A DNA stretch of 64,000 nt from assembly GCA_902826775.1 (NCBI GenBank), contig CADEHE010000001.1, forward strand, positions 558,001-622,000, given 5' to 3'. The translations under genes were made by a program, and so were the position numbers. The notes beneath the pieces are model-generated. The model saw only the letters and a program-made list of their open reading frames with translations. It did not search any database and was not told where the DNA came from. This document shows, piece by piece, positions 19,132-28,522 of the stretch. The first letter of the stretch is position 1. The number at the start of each line of letters is the position of its first letter. Origin of the DNA: an uncultured Pseudomonadota bacterium. GTDB lineage: Bacteria > Pseudomonadota > Gammaproteobacteria > Burkholderiales > JALYOK01.

Positions 19132-20217
19132 ATGAAATGCGGCATCGTAGGTCTTCCCAACGTCGGCAAGTCGACGCTGTTTAACGCGCTGACCAAAGCG
19201 GGCATTGCGGCGGAGAACTATCCGTTCTGCACCATCGAGCCGAACGTCGGCATTGTCGAGGTGCCCGACCCGCGCTTGCAGAAAATTGCGGCGATCGCCA
19301 AACCGCTGAAAGTCATACCGGCGATCGTCGAGTTTGTGGATATTGCCGGGTTGGTAGCGGGCGCTTCGAAAGGCGAGGGCCTCGGCAATCAATTCCTTGC
19401 CCACATTCGCGAGACGGACGCGGTCGCCAACGTGGTGCGCTGCTTCGAAGATCCGAACGTCGTGCACGTCTCCGGTAAAGTGGACCCGCTCAGCGACATT
19501 GAAACGATTCAAACCGAGCTGGCTCTGGCTGACCTGGCGAGCGCGGAAAAAGCGCACCATCGCTACACGAAACAGACGCGCGGCGGCGACAAGGAGGCGA
19601 CGAAACTTGTCCCGATTCTCGAGCGCTTAATGGCTCATCTGAATCAGGGCAAACCGGTGCGCAGTCTCGGCTTGAGCAAAGAGGATATGGCGCTGATCAA
19701 GCCCCTGTTCTTCATCACCGCCAAGCCGGCGCTCTATGTCGCCAACGTTGCCGAGCGTGGCTTTACCAACAATCCACTGCTGGCGAAAGTCGAAGCCTTT
19801 GCCAAGCAAGAGGGCGCGCCGGTGGTGGCGATTTGCGCGTCCATCGAAGCGGAGCTGGCGGAGCTCGATGACGCCGACAAGCAAGCATTCTTGCAGGACC
19901 TTGGCTTGGAAGAGGCGGGTTTGAACCGGCTTATTCGCGCCGCTTACAAACTGTTAGGGCTGGAAACGTATTTCACTGCAGGTGAAAAAGAAGTGCGCGC
20001 CTGGACAATTCACATCGGCGACACCGCGCCGCAAGCCGCCGGCGTGATCCACACCGATTTCGAGCGCGGCTTCATCCGCGCTGAGGTGATCGCGTACGAT
20101 GATTTCATCAAGTACGGCGGCGAGGCAGGTGCGAAAGAAGCCGGAAAACTTCGCGTCGAAGGCAAGGAATACGTTGTTAAAGACGGCGACGTAATGCATT
20201 TCCGCTTTAACGTGTAA
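19132..20217 (+). CDS. ychF: Ribosome-binding ATPase YchF (Obg family)
   Basis: Conserved P-loop protein of the TRAFAC class that prefers ATP over GTP and binds ribosomes. The 361-residue protein starts [24 protein letters not shown] (P-loop GLPNVGKST). It has the [12 protein letters not shown] switch region, [20 protein letters not shown] and a C-terminal TGS-like domain ending VMHFRFNV. Length and motifs match the family. It follows pth, the usual order, after a 70-bp gap made largely of the inverted repeat. Confidence 0.97.
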   Translation: MKCGIVGLPNVGKSTLFNALTKAGIAAENYPFCTIEPNVGIVEVPDPRLQKIAAIAKPLKVIPAIVEFVDIAGLVAGASKGEGLGNQFLAHIRETDAVANVVRCFEDPNVVHVSGKVDPLSDIETIQTELALADLASAEKAHHRYTKQTRGGDKEATKLVPILERLMAHLNQGKPVRSLGLSKEDMALIKPLFFITAKPALYVANVAERGFTNNPLLAKVEAFAKQEGAPVVAICASIEAELAELDDADKQAFLQDLGLEEAGLNRLIRAAYKLLGLETYFTAGEKEVRAWTIHIGDTAPQAAGVIHTDFERGFIRAEVIAYDDFIKYGGEAGAKEAGKLRVEGKEYVVKDGDVMHFRFNV

Positions 20218-20253
20218 CGGCATACATATGACTCTATCCTTTTGTAAATAAGA

Positions 20254-21492
20254 GTGCCACTTAATCTAACGCATATACTACGCAGAGATAATGGCCCGGA
20301 GCGCAGATTTGCTGCGCTTGGATTTGTCGGCGCCTTGCTGCTGCTGGGCGCGCTGGGTGCGTGCGGCGGCGGCGGTGGATCCTCCAGCGTCGCGGTACCG
20401 GCGCCTAGCCCCAATCCGGCCCTACCGACGCTGAGCTTTGCGCTGGTCGCCAGCGGCTTTAGCGCGCCGCTCGGTATCGCGCAAGCGAACGACGGCAGCG
20501 CCCGCTTGTTCGTGGTCGAGCAAGGCGGCAAGATCATCATCGTCAAAAACGGCGCCAAGCTCGCGACACCTCTTCTCGACATTGGCGGGAAAGTCGTGGC
20601 AGGAGGCGAGCGCGGTCTGCTGGGATTGGCCTTCCCCCCCAACTTTGCCGCGAAAAAGCACTTCTACGTTAACTACACCCGCGCTGGCGATGGCGCCACG
20701 GTTATCGCGCGTTATCGTGTGAGCAGCAGTAATGCCGATGCGGCCGACGCCGCAAGCGAACAAATTTTGTTGACTGTGGCGCAGCCGTTTTCCAATCACA
20801 ACGGGGGTCATCTCACCTTCGGTCCGGACGGCATGCTCTATATCGGTTTAGGCGATGGCGGCGCCGGCGGCGATCCGGATGAGCGGGCACAGAACCCGAA
20901 CGAGTTGCTCGGCAAAATGCTGCGCATCGATGTCGAATCCGGCGTAACGCCTTACGCGGTCCCGTCAGGTAATGCGTTTGCCAACGGTGTCGGCGGACGC
21001 GCCGAGATCTGGGCACTGGGGTTGCGCAATCCTTGGCGCTACGCGTTCGATCGGCAAAGCGGCGATCTTTACATCGGGGACGTCGGTCAAGGAACGGATG
21101 AAGAAATCAGTTTTCTCCCCGCCGGCAGCGCGGCCGGAAGCAACTTGGGCTGGGATGTGCTCGAAGGCAACGACTGTTTCGAGCCTTCCAGCAACTGCAC
21201 GCCGCCCGCGAACTATATTGCGCCGGTTGCGACCTATGCGCGCAGCGCCAGTTGTGCCTCGGTTACCGGAGGCTACGTCTATCGCGGCTCCTCCATCGCG
21301 GCGCTGCAGGGATGGTATCTCTACGCGGATTTTTGCGATGGCCGTGTTTGGCGCATGCAGCGTAGCGGCGCGACGTGGCAGAACGAGCTAGTAGCCGATA
21401 CCGATTTCAGCATTAGCTCCTTTGGCGAAGACGAAAGCGGCAATCTGTATTTCGTCGATCTCTCGCGCGGAGAGTTGCGCCGGGTTCAGTAG
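20254..21492 (+). CDS. PQQ-dependent sugar dehydrogenase-like lipoprotein
   Basis: A 412-residue six-bladed propeller of the sorbosone/aldose sugar dehydrogenase (GSDH) family. Typical blocks are GLLGLAFPPNF, SNHNGGHLTFGPDGMLYIGL, GDGGAGGDPDERAQ, LGKMLRIDV and LGLRNPWRYAFD. The N-terminus has a hydrophobic stretch ending LGAC, a lipobox, followed by five Gly, so it is predicted to be a lipoprotein facing the periplasm. Start is GTG at 20254; an in-frame TAA at 20245 rules out an earlier start. Family members oxidise sugars with PQQ, but the substrate here is unknown. No PQQ synthesis genes are in the window. Confidence 0.88.
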   Translation: MPLNLTHILRRDNGPERRFAALGFVGALLLLGALGACGGGGGSSSVAVPAPSPNPALPTLSFALVASGFSAPLGIAQANDGSARLFVVEQGGKIIIVKNGAKLATPLLDIGGKVVAGGERGLLGLAFPPNFAAKKHFYVNYTRAGDGATVIARYRVSSSNADAADAASEQILLTVAQPFSNHNGGHLTFGPDGMLYIGLGDGGAGGDPDERAQNPNELLGKMLRIDVESGVTPYAVPSGNAFANGVGGRAEIWALGLRNPWRYAFDRQSGDLYIGDVGQGTDEEISFLPAGSAAGSNLGWDVLEGNDCFEPSSNCTPPANYIAPVATYARSASCASVTGGYVYRGSSIAALQGWYLYADFCDGRVWRMQRSGATWQNELVADTDFSISSFGEDESGNLYFVDLSRGELRRVQ

Positions 21493-21566
21493 CGTCGACC
21501 GGGCGCAGCCGGCACCAATCGCGCTGGCGGCCAGCGTGGCGCAGGCTCCGCCCTTCTGAGGGGAAA

Positions 21567-21594
21567 CAAAAAAGCCCACTCTTGCGAGTGGGCT
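21567..21594 (-). terminator. Terminator of the DUF5666 operon
   Basis: Read on the minus strand, AGCCCACTC, loop GCAA, GAGTGGGCT is followed by a T run (TTTTTT). It is about 40 bp after the stop of the last DUF5666 gene. The stem could also act weakly on the plus strand for the sugar dehydrogenase gene. Confidence 0.85.
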
Positions 21595-21635
21595 TGTCCA
21601 ACGAGGCGGTTGCCCGCTTCGTGGTTCGCGGATAG

Positions 21636-23072
21636 TTAGTCTTCGTGCTCTACTTCGCGCGCTGTGATGACATCTGAAGTCTCCGAACCTTTTGCCTCGA
21701 TGATTTGATTGGCTTGCAGCGAGCTGTAAAAGTTCGTTTGCGCTGATACCCCTGAGCTTCCATCGAACTGAGTTGAGCTGGTGGTATTCACCTGCACGCC
21801 AAGAATCTTGAAGGAACTTGGGCTCACAATCGACCCTGCGTCGACTGGGCCGCGCACTTCGCTATCGTTATCGTTCTTTTGTCGTATGCGCAGCGCGATG
21901 ATCGAGGTTGGGCCGGACTTGAAACCGCGGATCTCGAACTCGTCTCCAACAACTGGCGTGTCTTCAAGATCGGTGTTCGCGTTCCAATTCACGGTCACGC
22001 CGAGCACGTTGGCGCTATTTCCACTAACGGAATCAACGGTGCCTTGGATGCGCACGCCGGGCTTCAACGAGATCTTGACGGCATTCAACACGCCGTTCGA
22101 AATCGGACCTTCCGCCTCCACCTTGACGCCGTTTGCCAAGTCGTCCGCGACGCCGTTGCGATAAACGGTCACGGACGAAACCGCAACATTCTGCAGGCCG
22201 ACCTTAAACTGACCCGCCCCGCCGCTGAGAGCCGTAAAGCCGTTGATGATGCCTTCGACTTCAGCCTTCGAGGTGCCGGTGCTGTTCTGCAAGCCATCGC
22301 AATCGTCATCGATATTCGGCGCGCGAGTCAGCGACAGCGTGTTGCCGGAGAAGCTGCCGTGCAATTCCACGCACTGGCCATTCGAAAGAGCCGGGGTTGC
22401 AAACCCGCTGTTGTTGATCGTCAGCCCGCCGATGGTGATTGTGCCACCGCTGACCGAGACTATGCCTTTGATCTCGAACTCGCTACCAGCCGTTAGCCCC
22501 GGCTTGGTCTCGACGAACGTCGCCAAAATCCTGCCTTGGCCGTCCGGCAAGCCGTTTACTTCCACGATCATGCCGTCCGCAAGGTTCGCGAATCCGGTCA
22601 AGCCGGTCGAATGCACGCTGTTAATCTCAAAGCGCGTGTCGTTATCAACCAGCACAGTCTGGTTCAACACCGTGAAGCTGTTGTTGGCCGACGATTTGTT
22701 GCTTACTGGCCCTTTCAGATCGTCGCGTACCGTTACGCGTGTGGCTGAACCGGTCGTGCCGTTGGCGTTGATGCTGCCTTGAACTGTCACTACCATGCCA
22801 GGCTGAAGTAGGCCTTGATTGTTTGCGTCGACGCAACGGTCGCCGGAACCTTGATCGATCGTCCCGTCATCGTTTGCCACGGTCGCACCTGTGCAGCTAA
22901 AGGTAACGCCGTTGACGATAACGCTGCTGATGCCGGTTACTATACCGCTGGCGATACCGGTCCCACCCGTGCCGCCGGCGACGATGCCACCACCTCCGCC
23001 ACCACCGCCGCCACAGGCCGCGACAGCCAACGCCAGCGACGTGGCGCAGATATATCTAGTTAAAGCTTTCAT
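21636..23072 (-). CDS. DUF5666-domain lipoprotein (second copy)
   Basis: A 478-residue predicted lipoprotein. The signal MKALTRYICATSLALAVAAC ends in lipobox VAAC and is followed by nine Gly, then a Gly/Thr/Ile-rich linker. The rest is a series of beta-rich DUF5666-like units with recurring phrases (GIVTGISSVIVNGVTFS, VLNQTVLVDNDTRFE, FEIKGIVSV, VEVNGLPDGQGRI). It is clearly paralogous to the gene 66 bp upstream (GTITGFGSVIVNGQKFE, VLNQTVLVDNQT). Function is unknown; a surface or periplasmic beta-domain protein is inferred. It is the third gene of a minus-strand operon and ends at a good terminator. Confidence 0.82.
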   Translation of the reverse strand: MKALTRYICATSLALAVAACGGGGGGGGGIVAGGTGGTGIASGIVTGISSVIVNGVTFSCTGATVANDDGTIDQGSGDRCVDANNQGLLQPGMVVTVQGSINANGTTGSATRVTVRDDLKGPVSNKSSANNSFTVLNQTVLVDNDTRFEINSVHSTGLTGFANLADGMIVEVNGLPDGQGRILATFVETKPGLTAGSEFEIKGIVSVSGGTITIGGLTINNSGFATPALSNGQCVELHGSFSGNTLSLTRAPNIDDDCDGLQNSTGTSKAEVEGIINGFTALSGGAGQFKVGLQNVAVSSVTVYRNGVADDLANGVKVEAEGPISNGVLNAVKISLKPGVRIQGTVDSVSGNSANVLGVTVNWNANTDLEDTPVVGDEFEIRGFKSGPTSIIALRIRQKNDNDSEVRGPVDAGSIVSPSSFKILGVQVNTTSSTQFDGSSGVSAQTNFYSSLQANQIIEAKGSETSDVITAREVEHED

Positions 23073-23138
23073 TGCAATCTCCTTGGGTACAACTGTCCCG
23101 TCAGTAAGTTAAGAAAATCTTGTTAGTCTTCTTCTCAG

Positions 23139-24608
23139 TTAGTCAGGTAGCTCGATCTCTACCTCATCCGCGTTGATGGTTTGAACCGAGAACGTGCCGC
23201 TCGCCTTTGCCACCGATTGGCCCGCTGTCAGTGCAGCAAAGAATTCGCTTTGTGTGTCTACTTGGCTATCCAACTCGCTTTCGAATTGGGTCGCGCCGCT
23301 GGTCTGCACGGTGATGCCGAGTATCGTCATCGAAGTGGTGGTCTTGCTGCTGACGACGCCCCGTAGTTCGACATCGTTTTGCGCCTGTATTCTTTCCACA
23401 CGCGTCGCGACTATCTCGCTGCCGCTGGGCTGTGCCAGAATCTTCAGGTAGTCGCCTTGAGCGATGTTGCCAAAGCCGAAACCAGGCACTGAATCGCGGT
23501 TGTCTTTGAACGTGGTCAAGCTATTAGTCTTGACGCTAACCCCTGGCGTACCGAGCAGCGTCAAAATGCTGGATGCAGGCGTAGTCGAAACGCTGGCTTC
23601 GATTTCGATGGTCGGCCGGAAAGAAACTAAATCAGCAACGAGCACGTTGCTGCTGTTTAACGTGCCTTTGACCTTCACTTTGAGGTTGGTGGCCAAGTTC
23701 GACGCTGTGCCGTTCTCGTACACGGTGCTACCGGTTGCTTGCACTTTTTGCGTGCCGACGTCGAAATCCGAGGCTGAGGCAAAGCGCGTGATGAGATTCT
23801 CGATTTCCACCGTTGTTCCCGTACTGCCGCCCCCGCTACTTTCGACTTTCACCTCCGTAGCCGTCAGCACGTTGCCAACCGGCGCGGCACTGGCTTTGAC
23901 TTCCACCGTTGCGCCATTCGCCAACGTGCCGGTCACTTTGCCGTTTGCTTGCGCGCTCGCATAGTTGACCGTCAGTCCGTTGAGCGAGAACGTCGTCGCG
24001 CTTGTATTCAGACTCGACATCTGCCCGCGTATCTCGATTTCCGAGGACGCTTTCTTGCGCACGCGCGTGGCGCGCAGTTGACCCTGATCGTCGCGATTGC
24101 CGCAGACTTCGACCGAGTCGCCGCTCGCAAGCGCCGCTAGACCGGCGGCACCGGTGACACATTCGTTCGAGTCATCGGTTACTTGCACGCAGGTCTGGTT
24201 GTCGACTAGAACCGTCTGATTCAATACTTGCAGTGTTGACGCAGCCGCGTTGACGCTGGCCGGCCCCTTTACGTCGCTGCGGTAGTCGATCTTGTCCGCG
24301 ACGAGCTGGCCGCTCTCTTGCGTGTACTGAACGGCAACGATCATGCCTAGCTGCAATTGAGTCTGCGTTCCGCTCGGGTTGTCGTCGATCGTGATTTGCG
24401 TGCGGCCATTGACGACTTCAAACTTCTGACCGTTGACGATCACGCTGCCGAAGCCGGTGATCGTGCCATTGGTGACGCCCGTGCCGCCGATTCCTCCACC
24501 GGCCACGCTGCCGCCACCGCCGCCGCCGCAAGCCGCGATGATCAGGCTGATCGCAGCAGCTAAAAGCAGGGCAGCCACGGCACGTTTGTTGGGTCGAGCA
24601 ATGCTCAT
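23139..24608 (-). CDS. DUF5666-domain lipoprotein (first copy)
   Basis: A 489-residue predicted lipoprotein. Its hydrophobic signal ends in IIAAC, followed by six Gly and a GGTGVTNGTITGFGSVIVNG segment shared with the downstream paralogue. Repeated DUF5666-like beta units follow (VLNQTVLVDNQTCVQV, EIEIRGQMSSL, VELRGVVSSKTTTSMTILGI). The ATG overlaps the stop of the DUF6502 gene (ATGA), so the two are translationally coupled. Function is unknown. Confidence 0.82.
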   Translation of the reverse strand: MSIARPNKRAVAALLLAAAISLIIAACGGGGGGSVAGGGIGGTGVTNGTITGFGSVIVNGQKFEVVNGRTQITIDDNPSGTQTQLQLGMIVAVQYTQESGQLVADKIDYRSDVKGPASVNAAASTLQVLNQTVLVDNQTCVQVTDDSNECVTGAAGLAALASGDSVEVCGNRDDQGQLRATRVRKKASSEIEIRGQMSSLNTSATTFSLNGLTVNYASAQANGKVTGTLANGATVEVKASAAPVGNVLTATEVKVESSGGGSTGTTVEIENLITRFASASDFDVGTQKVQATGSTVYENGTASNLATNLKVKVKGTLNSSNVLVADLVSFRPTIEIEASVSTTPASSILTLLGTPGVSVKTNSLTTFKDNRDSVPGFGFGNIAQGDYLKILAQPSGSEIVATRVERIQAQNDVELRGVVSSKTTTSMTILGITVQTSGATQFESELDSQVDTQSEFFAALTAGQSVAKASGTFSVQTINADEVEIELPD

Positions 24609-25474
24609 TTCGTTTCCTCTCCAGAATCGGTCACGTTGGGATGGTCGCGCAGCGCGTTGAAGAAGTAGATGCCGAAGTTCATGCGGTGCTCTGCCGCACG
24701 TTGTTCCTTGGCATCGCGCGCTTCCAACTCGATGGCGCGGCGGTTGATGCGTTGCAACGCGGCCATACCCAGTTCAGCGGACAATTGATTAAGTTCGATG
24801 ATCGATTCCTTACTGAGTTCGTCGTAGTAGACGCTGCGCTCCAGAAACGGTCTGCTGCCGCCGACGACGTTGCTCACCGCCGCGGACAAGTGATCGCCGA
24901 CGTTTTGCCCCAAGTAGAAGGCTTTTTCGTCGAATCCGCGTTCGGGCACAAACGCTTCAACCATCAAGCAGACGCGATCGGTGGCATCCACGCGCACAAC
25001 GCCGAGGCGCAGCCACTCATCCAATAGCGCGCGCGAGCGTATGTCTTTGCTGATGCCGGCAACCAATGACTCAAAAGACTTGCTGTCTTTCTCGCCGGCC
25101 AAGCGCTTAAGTGGGATCGGATGCCCGTTGGCGTCCAGATACTCAGGATCGCTAACCCATTTGGCCACGAGCTGCGCGCCGAGCGAGACATTGGGCGGCG
25201 GCAGCAACGAGGTTCGTTTTTGGATACCGAGGCGTTTCACATCCTTGCGATGCACACCGGTGAGCAGGCTGATGCGGCTATCGGTCTGACGCTTGCTCTG
25301 CAGGCGGAAATCATTGTCAGCGACTTCAACGTAAATAGATTTCAGCAACTCAGCCAAGTACGGGTAGGTGATGCCTTGCGTGAGCAAAAAGCGCACGAGC
25401 GGACGCAAGATGCGCCGCAACGCCGCGATGACTGGCATCGACGGTGTACCTAGACCTGTTTTGCTCTCTGCCAC
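24605..25474 (-). CDS. DUF6502 family protein
   Basis: A 289-residue soluble protein that resembles DUF6502, starting around RILRPLVRFLLTQGITYPYLAELLKSIYVEVA. The N-terminal segment through SRISLLTGVHRKDVKRL looks like a helical, possibly winged-helix DNA-binding part, which is inference. The C-terminal half (VCLMVEAFVPERGFDEKAFYLGQNVGDHLSAAVSNV) is typical of the family. It is first in the operon with two DUF5666 lipoproteins and divergent from the sensor kinase gene. A regulatory role for those lipoproteins is possible but unproven. Confidence 0.75.
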   Translation of the reverse strand: MAESKTGLGTPSMPVIAALRRILRPLVRFLLTQGITYPYLAELLKSIYVEVADNDFRLQSKRQTDSRISLLTGVHRKDVKRLGIQKRTSLLPPPNVSLGAQLVAKWVSDPEYLDANGHPIPLKRLAGEKDSKSFESLVAGISKDIRSRALLDEWLRLGVVRVDATDRVCLMVEAFVPERGFDEKAFYLGQNVGDHLSAAVSNVVGGSRPFLERSVYYDELSKESIIELNQLSAELGMAALQRINRRAIELEARDAKEQRAAEHRMNFGIYFFNALRDHPNVTDSGEETK

Positions 25475-25547
25475 TTTGCTGCCTTTCTGTACGGGGTGGA
25501 TTGCTCACCAACCCCAAATGTTTTTAATATCGTAGCATGCAAACCCC

Positions 25548-25576
25548 TTGACGTGGGAAATAATCCCACACATAAT
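25548..25576 (+). promoter_or_regulatory. Sigma-70-type promoter of the kinase/regulator operon
   Basis: TTGACG (25548-25553), a 17-bp spacer and CATAAT (25571-25576) point toward the histidine kinase gene. The spacer is filled by a palindrome, so binding there would block or modulate RNA polymerase. Confidence 0.7.
25553..25569. promoter_or_regulatory. Operator-like palindrome in the kinase promoter
   Basis: GTGGGA-AATAA-TCCCAC is a perfect 6-bp inverted repeat with a 5-bp AT centre, between -35 and -10. It resembles the motif at 28679-28695 and the G-rich sites at 28522, 28545 and 29531. It is a candidate autoregulatory site for the response regulator encoded just downstream. Confidence 0.6.
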
Positions 25577-25760
25577 CCACCCTGTCAAGCATCAACATAG
25601 ATGCGAGCAACAGGCTGCAACGGATCGAACAGCGGCTACCGGGAATGCCGTAAGAGAGGGGAAACTAGCGATGACTGGAGCTTTAGGCGGAGCCTCGCAG
25701 CTGCCGCTACCACCACAGGCCCTGCACCTCGGGTCACAGCACCCATTCCCGGGAGACCGT

Positions 25761-27107
25761 ATGAAATTTAACCTCACCCGACGCTTTGCCATTTTGGCAC
25801 TGTTGTCGATCGCAGTGGTCAGTGTGGTTTCGGCAGCGCTGCTGTCGCGCGCGCTGGCGGAACGCACCATTCATCACGATGCCAAGGTTTTTCAGTCATT
25901 CGTGGATGGCGCCATACCGGCGGATATCGCGGAGGCGTATTTCGCCGGCGGCGGACCGGATGTCGAGCGACGCATGGCGCCCCGCTTGGCGGAGGTAACG
26001 CGTCTGCCGGATGTCGTTCACTACAACGTATATGACCGGAACCGCCGCGTGCTCTATTCGACCAAACCGGATATGGTTGGAAAAGTCTTGCCGGTTAACC
26101 CCGAATTGGACGAAGCGCTCGAGGGCGAACTCGAAGTCGAAAGTAACATTCTCGAGGACCGCCAGTACCTCAAGCCGGAGCACATTTATCTAATCGATTT
26201 AAGCCACGACTTTGTCGAGACCTATGTCCCGATCTGGGATAGCTCGAAAAAGAACGTGCTCGGGGTGATCGAAGTTTATCGCACCCCGCGCGCCCTATTT
26301 CAGATGACTTGGGAGCTGATACGCGGAGTCTGGCTCAGCGCGTTGTTGGGCGGACTGTTCCTATTTGCCGTTCTGTATTGGGTGGTGCGGCGCGCCGACC
26401 GGCTGATTCGGGCGCAGCAGCAACAAATCGTGGATAAAGAAACCATGGCAGCCGTCGGCGAAATGTCGGCCGCCGTTGCGCACAGCATCCGCAATCCGTT
26501 GGCATCGATACGCTCTTCCGCTGAGCTTACCCAAGACCTGAACGGTACGGTGAGCGCCGCGGTTAAGTCAGCGATGAACGACATCATCGGCGAAGTCGAT
26601 CGCATTGCGCATTGGATCAAAGATCTGCTGGTCTACAGCCAATCCAGCGCCAGCGAGCCCACCCGCGTGGAACTCGGCAGTGTCATCAAGACCAGCTTGG
26701 CCAACTACGAGCGCGAATTCGAGAAGCACGGTATTCGCGTCAAGGCCGCAGCGTTGAACAGCGTGCCGGCGGTTTCAGCGGACGCATCGCTTCTGGCGCA
26801 GGCCTTCAACAGTTTGTTTGCAAATGCCGTCGAAGCCATGCCGAAGGGGGGTGAGTTGTCTATCGAAACCGCGCTTTCCACCGACCGCAAGCGCGTGGAG
26901 GTGATCGTGCGCGACACGGGCGAGGGCATGACCGCAGATCAGCTCAAGCGCGCGTTTGTGCCGTTCCACACCACCAAGAAAGGTGGGATGGGAATCGGTT
27001 TGCCGCTGGTGCGGCGTGTGGTCGAGCGGCTGGGGGGCGTAGTTAACATTGACAGTGTGCCCGGCGCGGGCACTTCGGTGCACTTGCAGATGCACGCGAG
27101 GCCGTAG
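25761..27107 (+). CDS. NtrB-like membrane sensor histidine kinase
   Basis: A 448-residue sensor kinase. A first membrane helix (FAILALLSIAVVSVVSAALL, about 9-28) and a second (WLSALLGGLFLFAVLYWVV, about 192-210) bracket a periplasmic sensor domain of about 160 residues. The HisKA H-box AVAHSIRNPLASIRSSAEL has the phospho-acceptor at H241. The ATPase domain shows the N-box (about 350-358), DTGEGM (about 385-390) and a GIGLPLVRRVV box. Start is ATG at 25761 with GGGAGA upstream; a longer reading from 25671 is possible. The next gene begins 2 bp after the stop, so they form a two-component pair. Confidence 0.92.
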   Translation: MKFNLTRRFAILALLSIAVVSVVSAALLSRALAERTIHHDAKVFQSFVDGAIPADIAEAYFAGGGPDVERRMAPRLAEVTRLPDVVHYNVYDRNRRVLYSTKPDMVGKVLPVNPELDEALEGELEVESNILEDRQYLKPEHIYLIDLSHDFVETYVPIWDSSKKNVLGVIEVYRTPRALFQMTWELIRGVWLSALLGGLFLFAVLYWVVRRADRLIRAQQQQIVDKETMAAVGEMSAAVAHSIRNPLASIRSSAELTQDLNGTVSAAVKSAMNDIIGEVDRIAHWIKDLLVYSQSSASEPTRVELGSVIKTSLANYEREFEKHGIRVKAAALNSVPAVSADASLLAQAFNSLFANAVEAMPKGGELSIETALSTDRKRVEVIVRDTGEGMTADQLKRAFVPFHTTKKGGMGIGLPLVRRVVERLGGVVNIDSVPGAGTSVHLQMHARP

Positions 27108-27109
27108 CC

Positions 27110-28522
27110 ATGGGTTATGCAGTGTTGGTCGTGGAGGATGAAGCGACGCTAGCGAAAAACGTCGCGCTGTTTCTCCAGCGCCACGGCCATGAGGTGAAGA
27201 CCGTTGCAAGCGCGGAGGATGCGCTGCAAGAATTGGAATTGTTCAAACCGAACGCGGTCGTGCTCGACTTCAATCTTCCCGGCATGAACGGACTCGAGTT
27301 GTTGGCCAAGATCCGCGCCGCCGATCCGCAGACGATCGTCATCATGGCCACCGGCCACGGCAGCGAGCAAGTCGCCGTTGACGCGATGAAGGCCGGCGCC
27401 CACGACTATTTGATGAAACCGGTTTCACTGGGCAAGCTGAAGCTCATTCTCGACAAAGCCATCGGCGAGGAGCGCAAGGACGGCGAACTGCGCTACTACC
27501 GCCAGCGCCAGGCTGACGACAGCGGCTTGCTTAAGTTGATCGGCACTTCCAACGCGATGCGCGCCTTGAAAGACACCATTCGCCAGCTAATCGCCGCCGA
27601 AGCGGGCTTAGTCGATAGCACGCTGCCAGCGGTGTTAATCGTCGGCGAGACCGGAACGGGCAAAGAACTGGTGGCGCGCGCCCTGCATTTCGAAGGCACG
27701 CGCAAGCGCGCGCCTTTCGTCGAGGTAAATTGCTCTTCGATTCCCGGCCAGCTGCTGGAAGCTGAGCTGTTCGGCTACGAGCGCGGCGCGTTCACCGACG
27801 CGAAGGAGCGCAAGATCGGCTTGATCGAAGCGGCAGAGGGTGGCACCCTGTTCTTGGACGAGATTGGCGAGATGGACTTGGCGCTGCAAGCCAAGCTCTT
27901 GCGCTTTCTGGAGAACAAGATGGTGCGCCGGTTAGGTAGTGTGCGCGACCAAGAAGCCAATGTGCGGATTGTTGCTGCGACCAACCGCAACCTCGAAGCG
28001 CTGGTGCGCGAAGGCAAGTTCCGCTCCGATTTGTTTTTTCGCTTGCGCATCATTCAGATCGAGTTGCCGCCGCTGCGCACGCGCAACGGCGACGTCGTGC
28101 TGTTGGCTGAGCACTTCCTGAAGCAGCAAAGCACCCGGTACGGCAAGACGAATCTGCGTTTCAGCGAAGACGCTTTGCAGTTGCTACAGAGCCATGGTTG
28201 GCCAGGCAATGTGCGCGAGCTGCGCAACGCAGTTGAGCAATGCGTCATCCTGGCGCGCGGTGATGCGGTGACAGCTGAGCAGTTGCGTTTGAGCGAAAAC
28301 CTCGACCCTGCGCCGGCGCCGGCATCGGCCGAGCCGAGCAGAGACCGCCTCTCGGCGACGGTGCCTAAAAGTATGAAGCTCGATGATGTCGAGCGAGAAA
28401 TGTTGCGCAAGGCGCTCGAACAAACGTCGTGGAACGTCAGCCAAGCGGCGCGCCTGCTTGGTGTGAGCCGGGACACGCTGCGTTACCGTATCGAGAAGTA
28501 CCAACTCCGCCTCCCGGCATAG
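27110..28522 (+). CDS. Sigma-54-dependent response regulator (NtrC family)
   Basis: A 470-residue activator. The N-terminal receiver has the phospho-acceptor D53 in VVLDFNLPGMNG. The central AAA+ domain has Walker A GETGTGKE (179-186), GAFTDA at 226-231 in place of canonical GAFTGA, and Walker B GGTLFLDEIGEMD. A C-terminal Fis-type helix-turn-helix follows (NVSQAARLLGVSRDTLRYRIEKY). Such proteins bind upstream sites and open sigma-54 promoters. Two good sigma-54 promoters lie downstream (28652, 29629) with shared G-rich motifs upstream. These genes are its likely targets. Confidence 0.94.
   Translation: MGYAVLVVEDEATLAKNVALFLQRHGHEVKTVASAEDALQELELFKPNAVVLDFNLPGMNGLELLAKIRAADPQTIVIMATGHGSEQVAVDAMKAGAHDYLMKPVSLGKLKLILDKAIGEERKDGELRYYRQRQADDSGLLKLIGTSNAMRALKDTIRQLIAAEAGLVDSTLPAVLIVGETGTGKELVARALHFEGTRKRAPFVEVNCSSIPGQLLEAELFGYERGAFTDAKERKIGLIEAAEGGTLFLDEIGEMDLALQAKLLRFLENKMVRRLGSVRDQEANVRIVAATNRNLEALVREGKFRSDLFFRLRIIQIELPPLRTRNGDVVLLAEHFLKQQSTRYGKTNLRFSEDALQLLQSHGWPGNVRELRNAVEQCVILARGDAVTAEQLRLSENLDPAPAPASAEPSRDRLSATVPKSMKLDDVEREMLRKALEQTSWNVSQAARLLGVSRDTLRYRIEKYQLRLPA

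Larger units (their letters stand above)
25475..25760. other. Divergent intergenic region of DUF6502 and kinase genes
   Basis: 286 bp between divergent genes. It holds a sigma-70-like promoter with a palindrome in its spacer (25548-25576) and a leader of about 180 nt before the kinase ATG. An in-frame ATG at 25671 with an upstream AGAGGGG could add a 30-residue low-complexity N-terminus to the kinase. No separate gene is seen. Confidence 0.7.
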
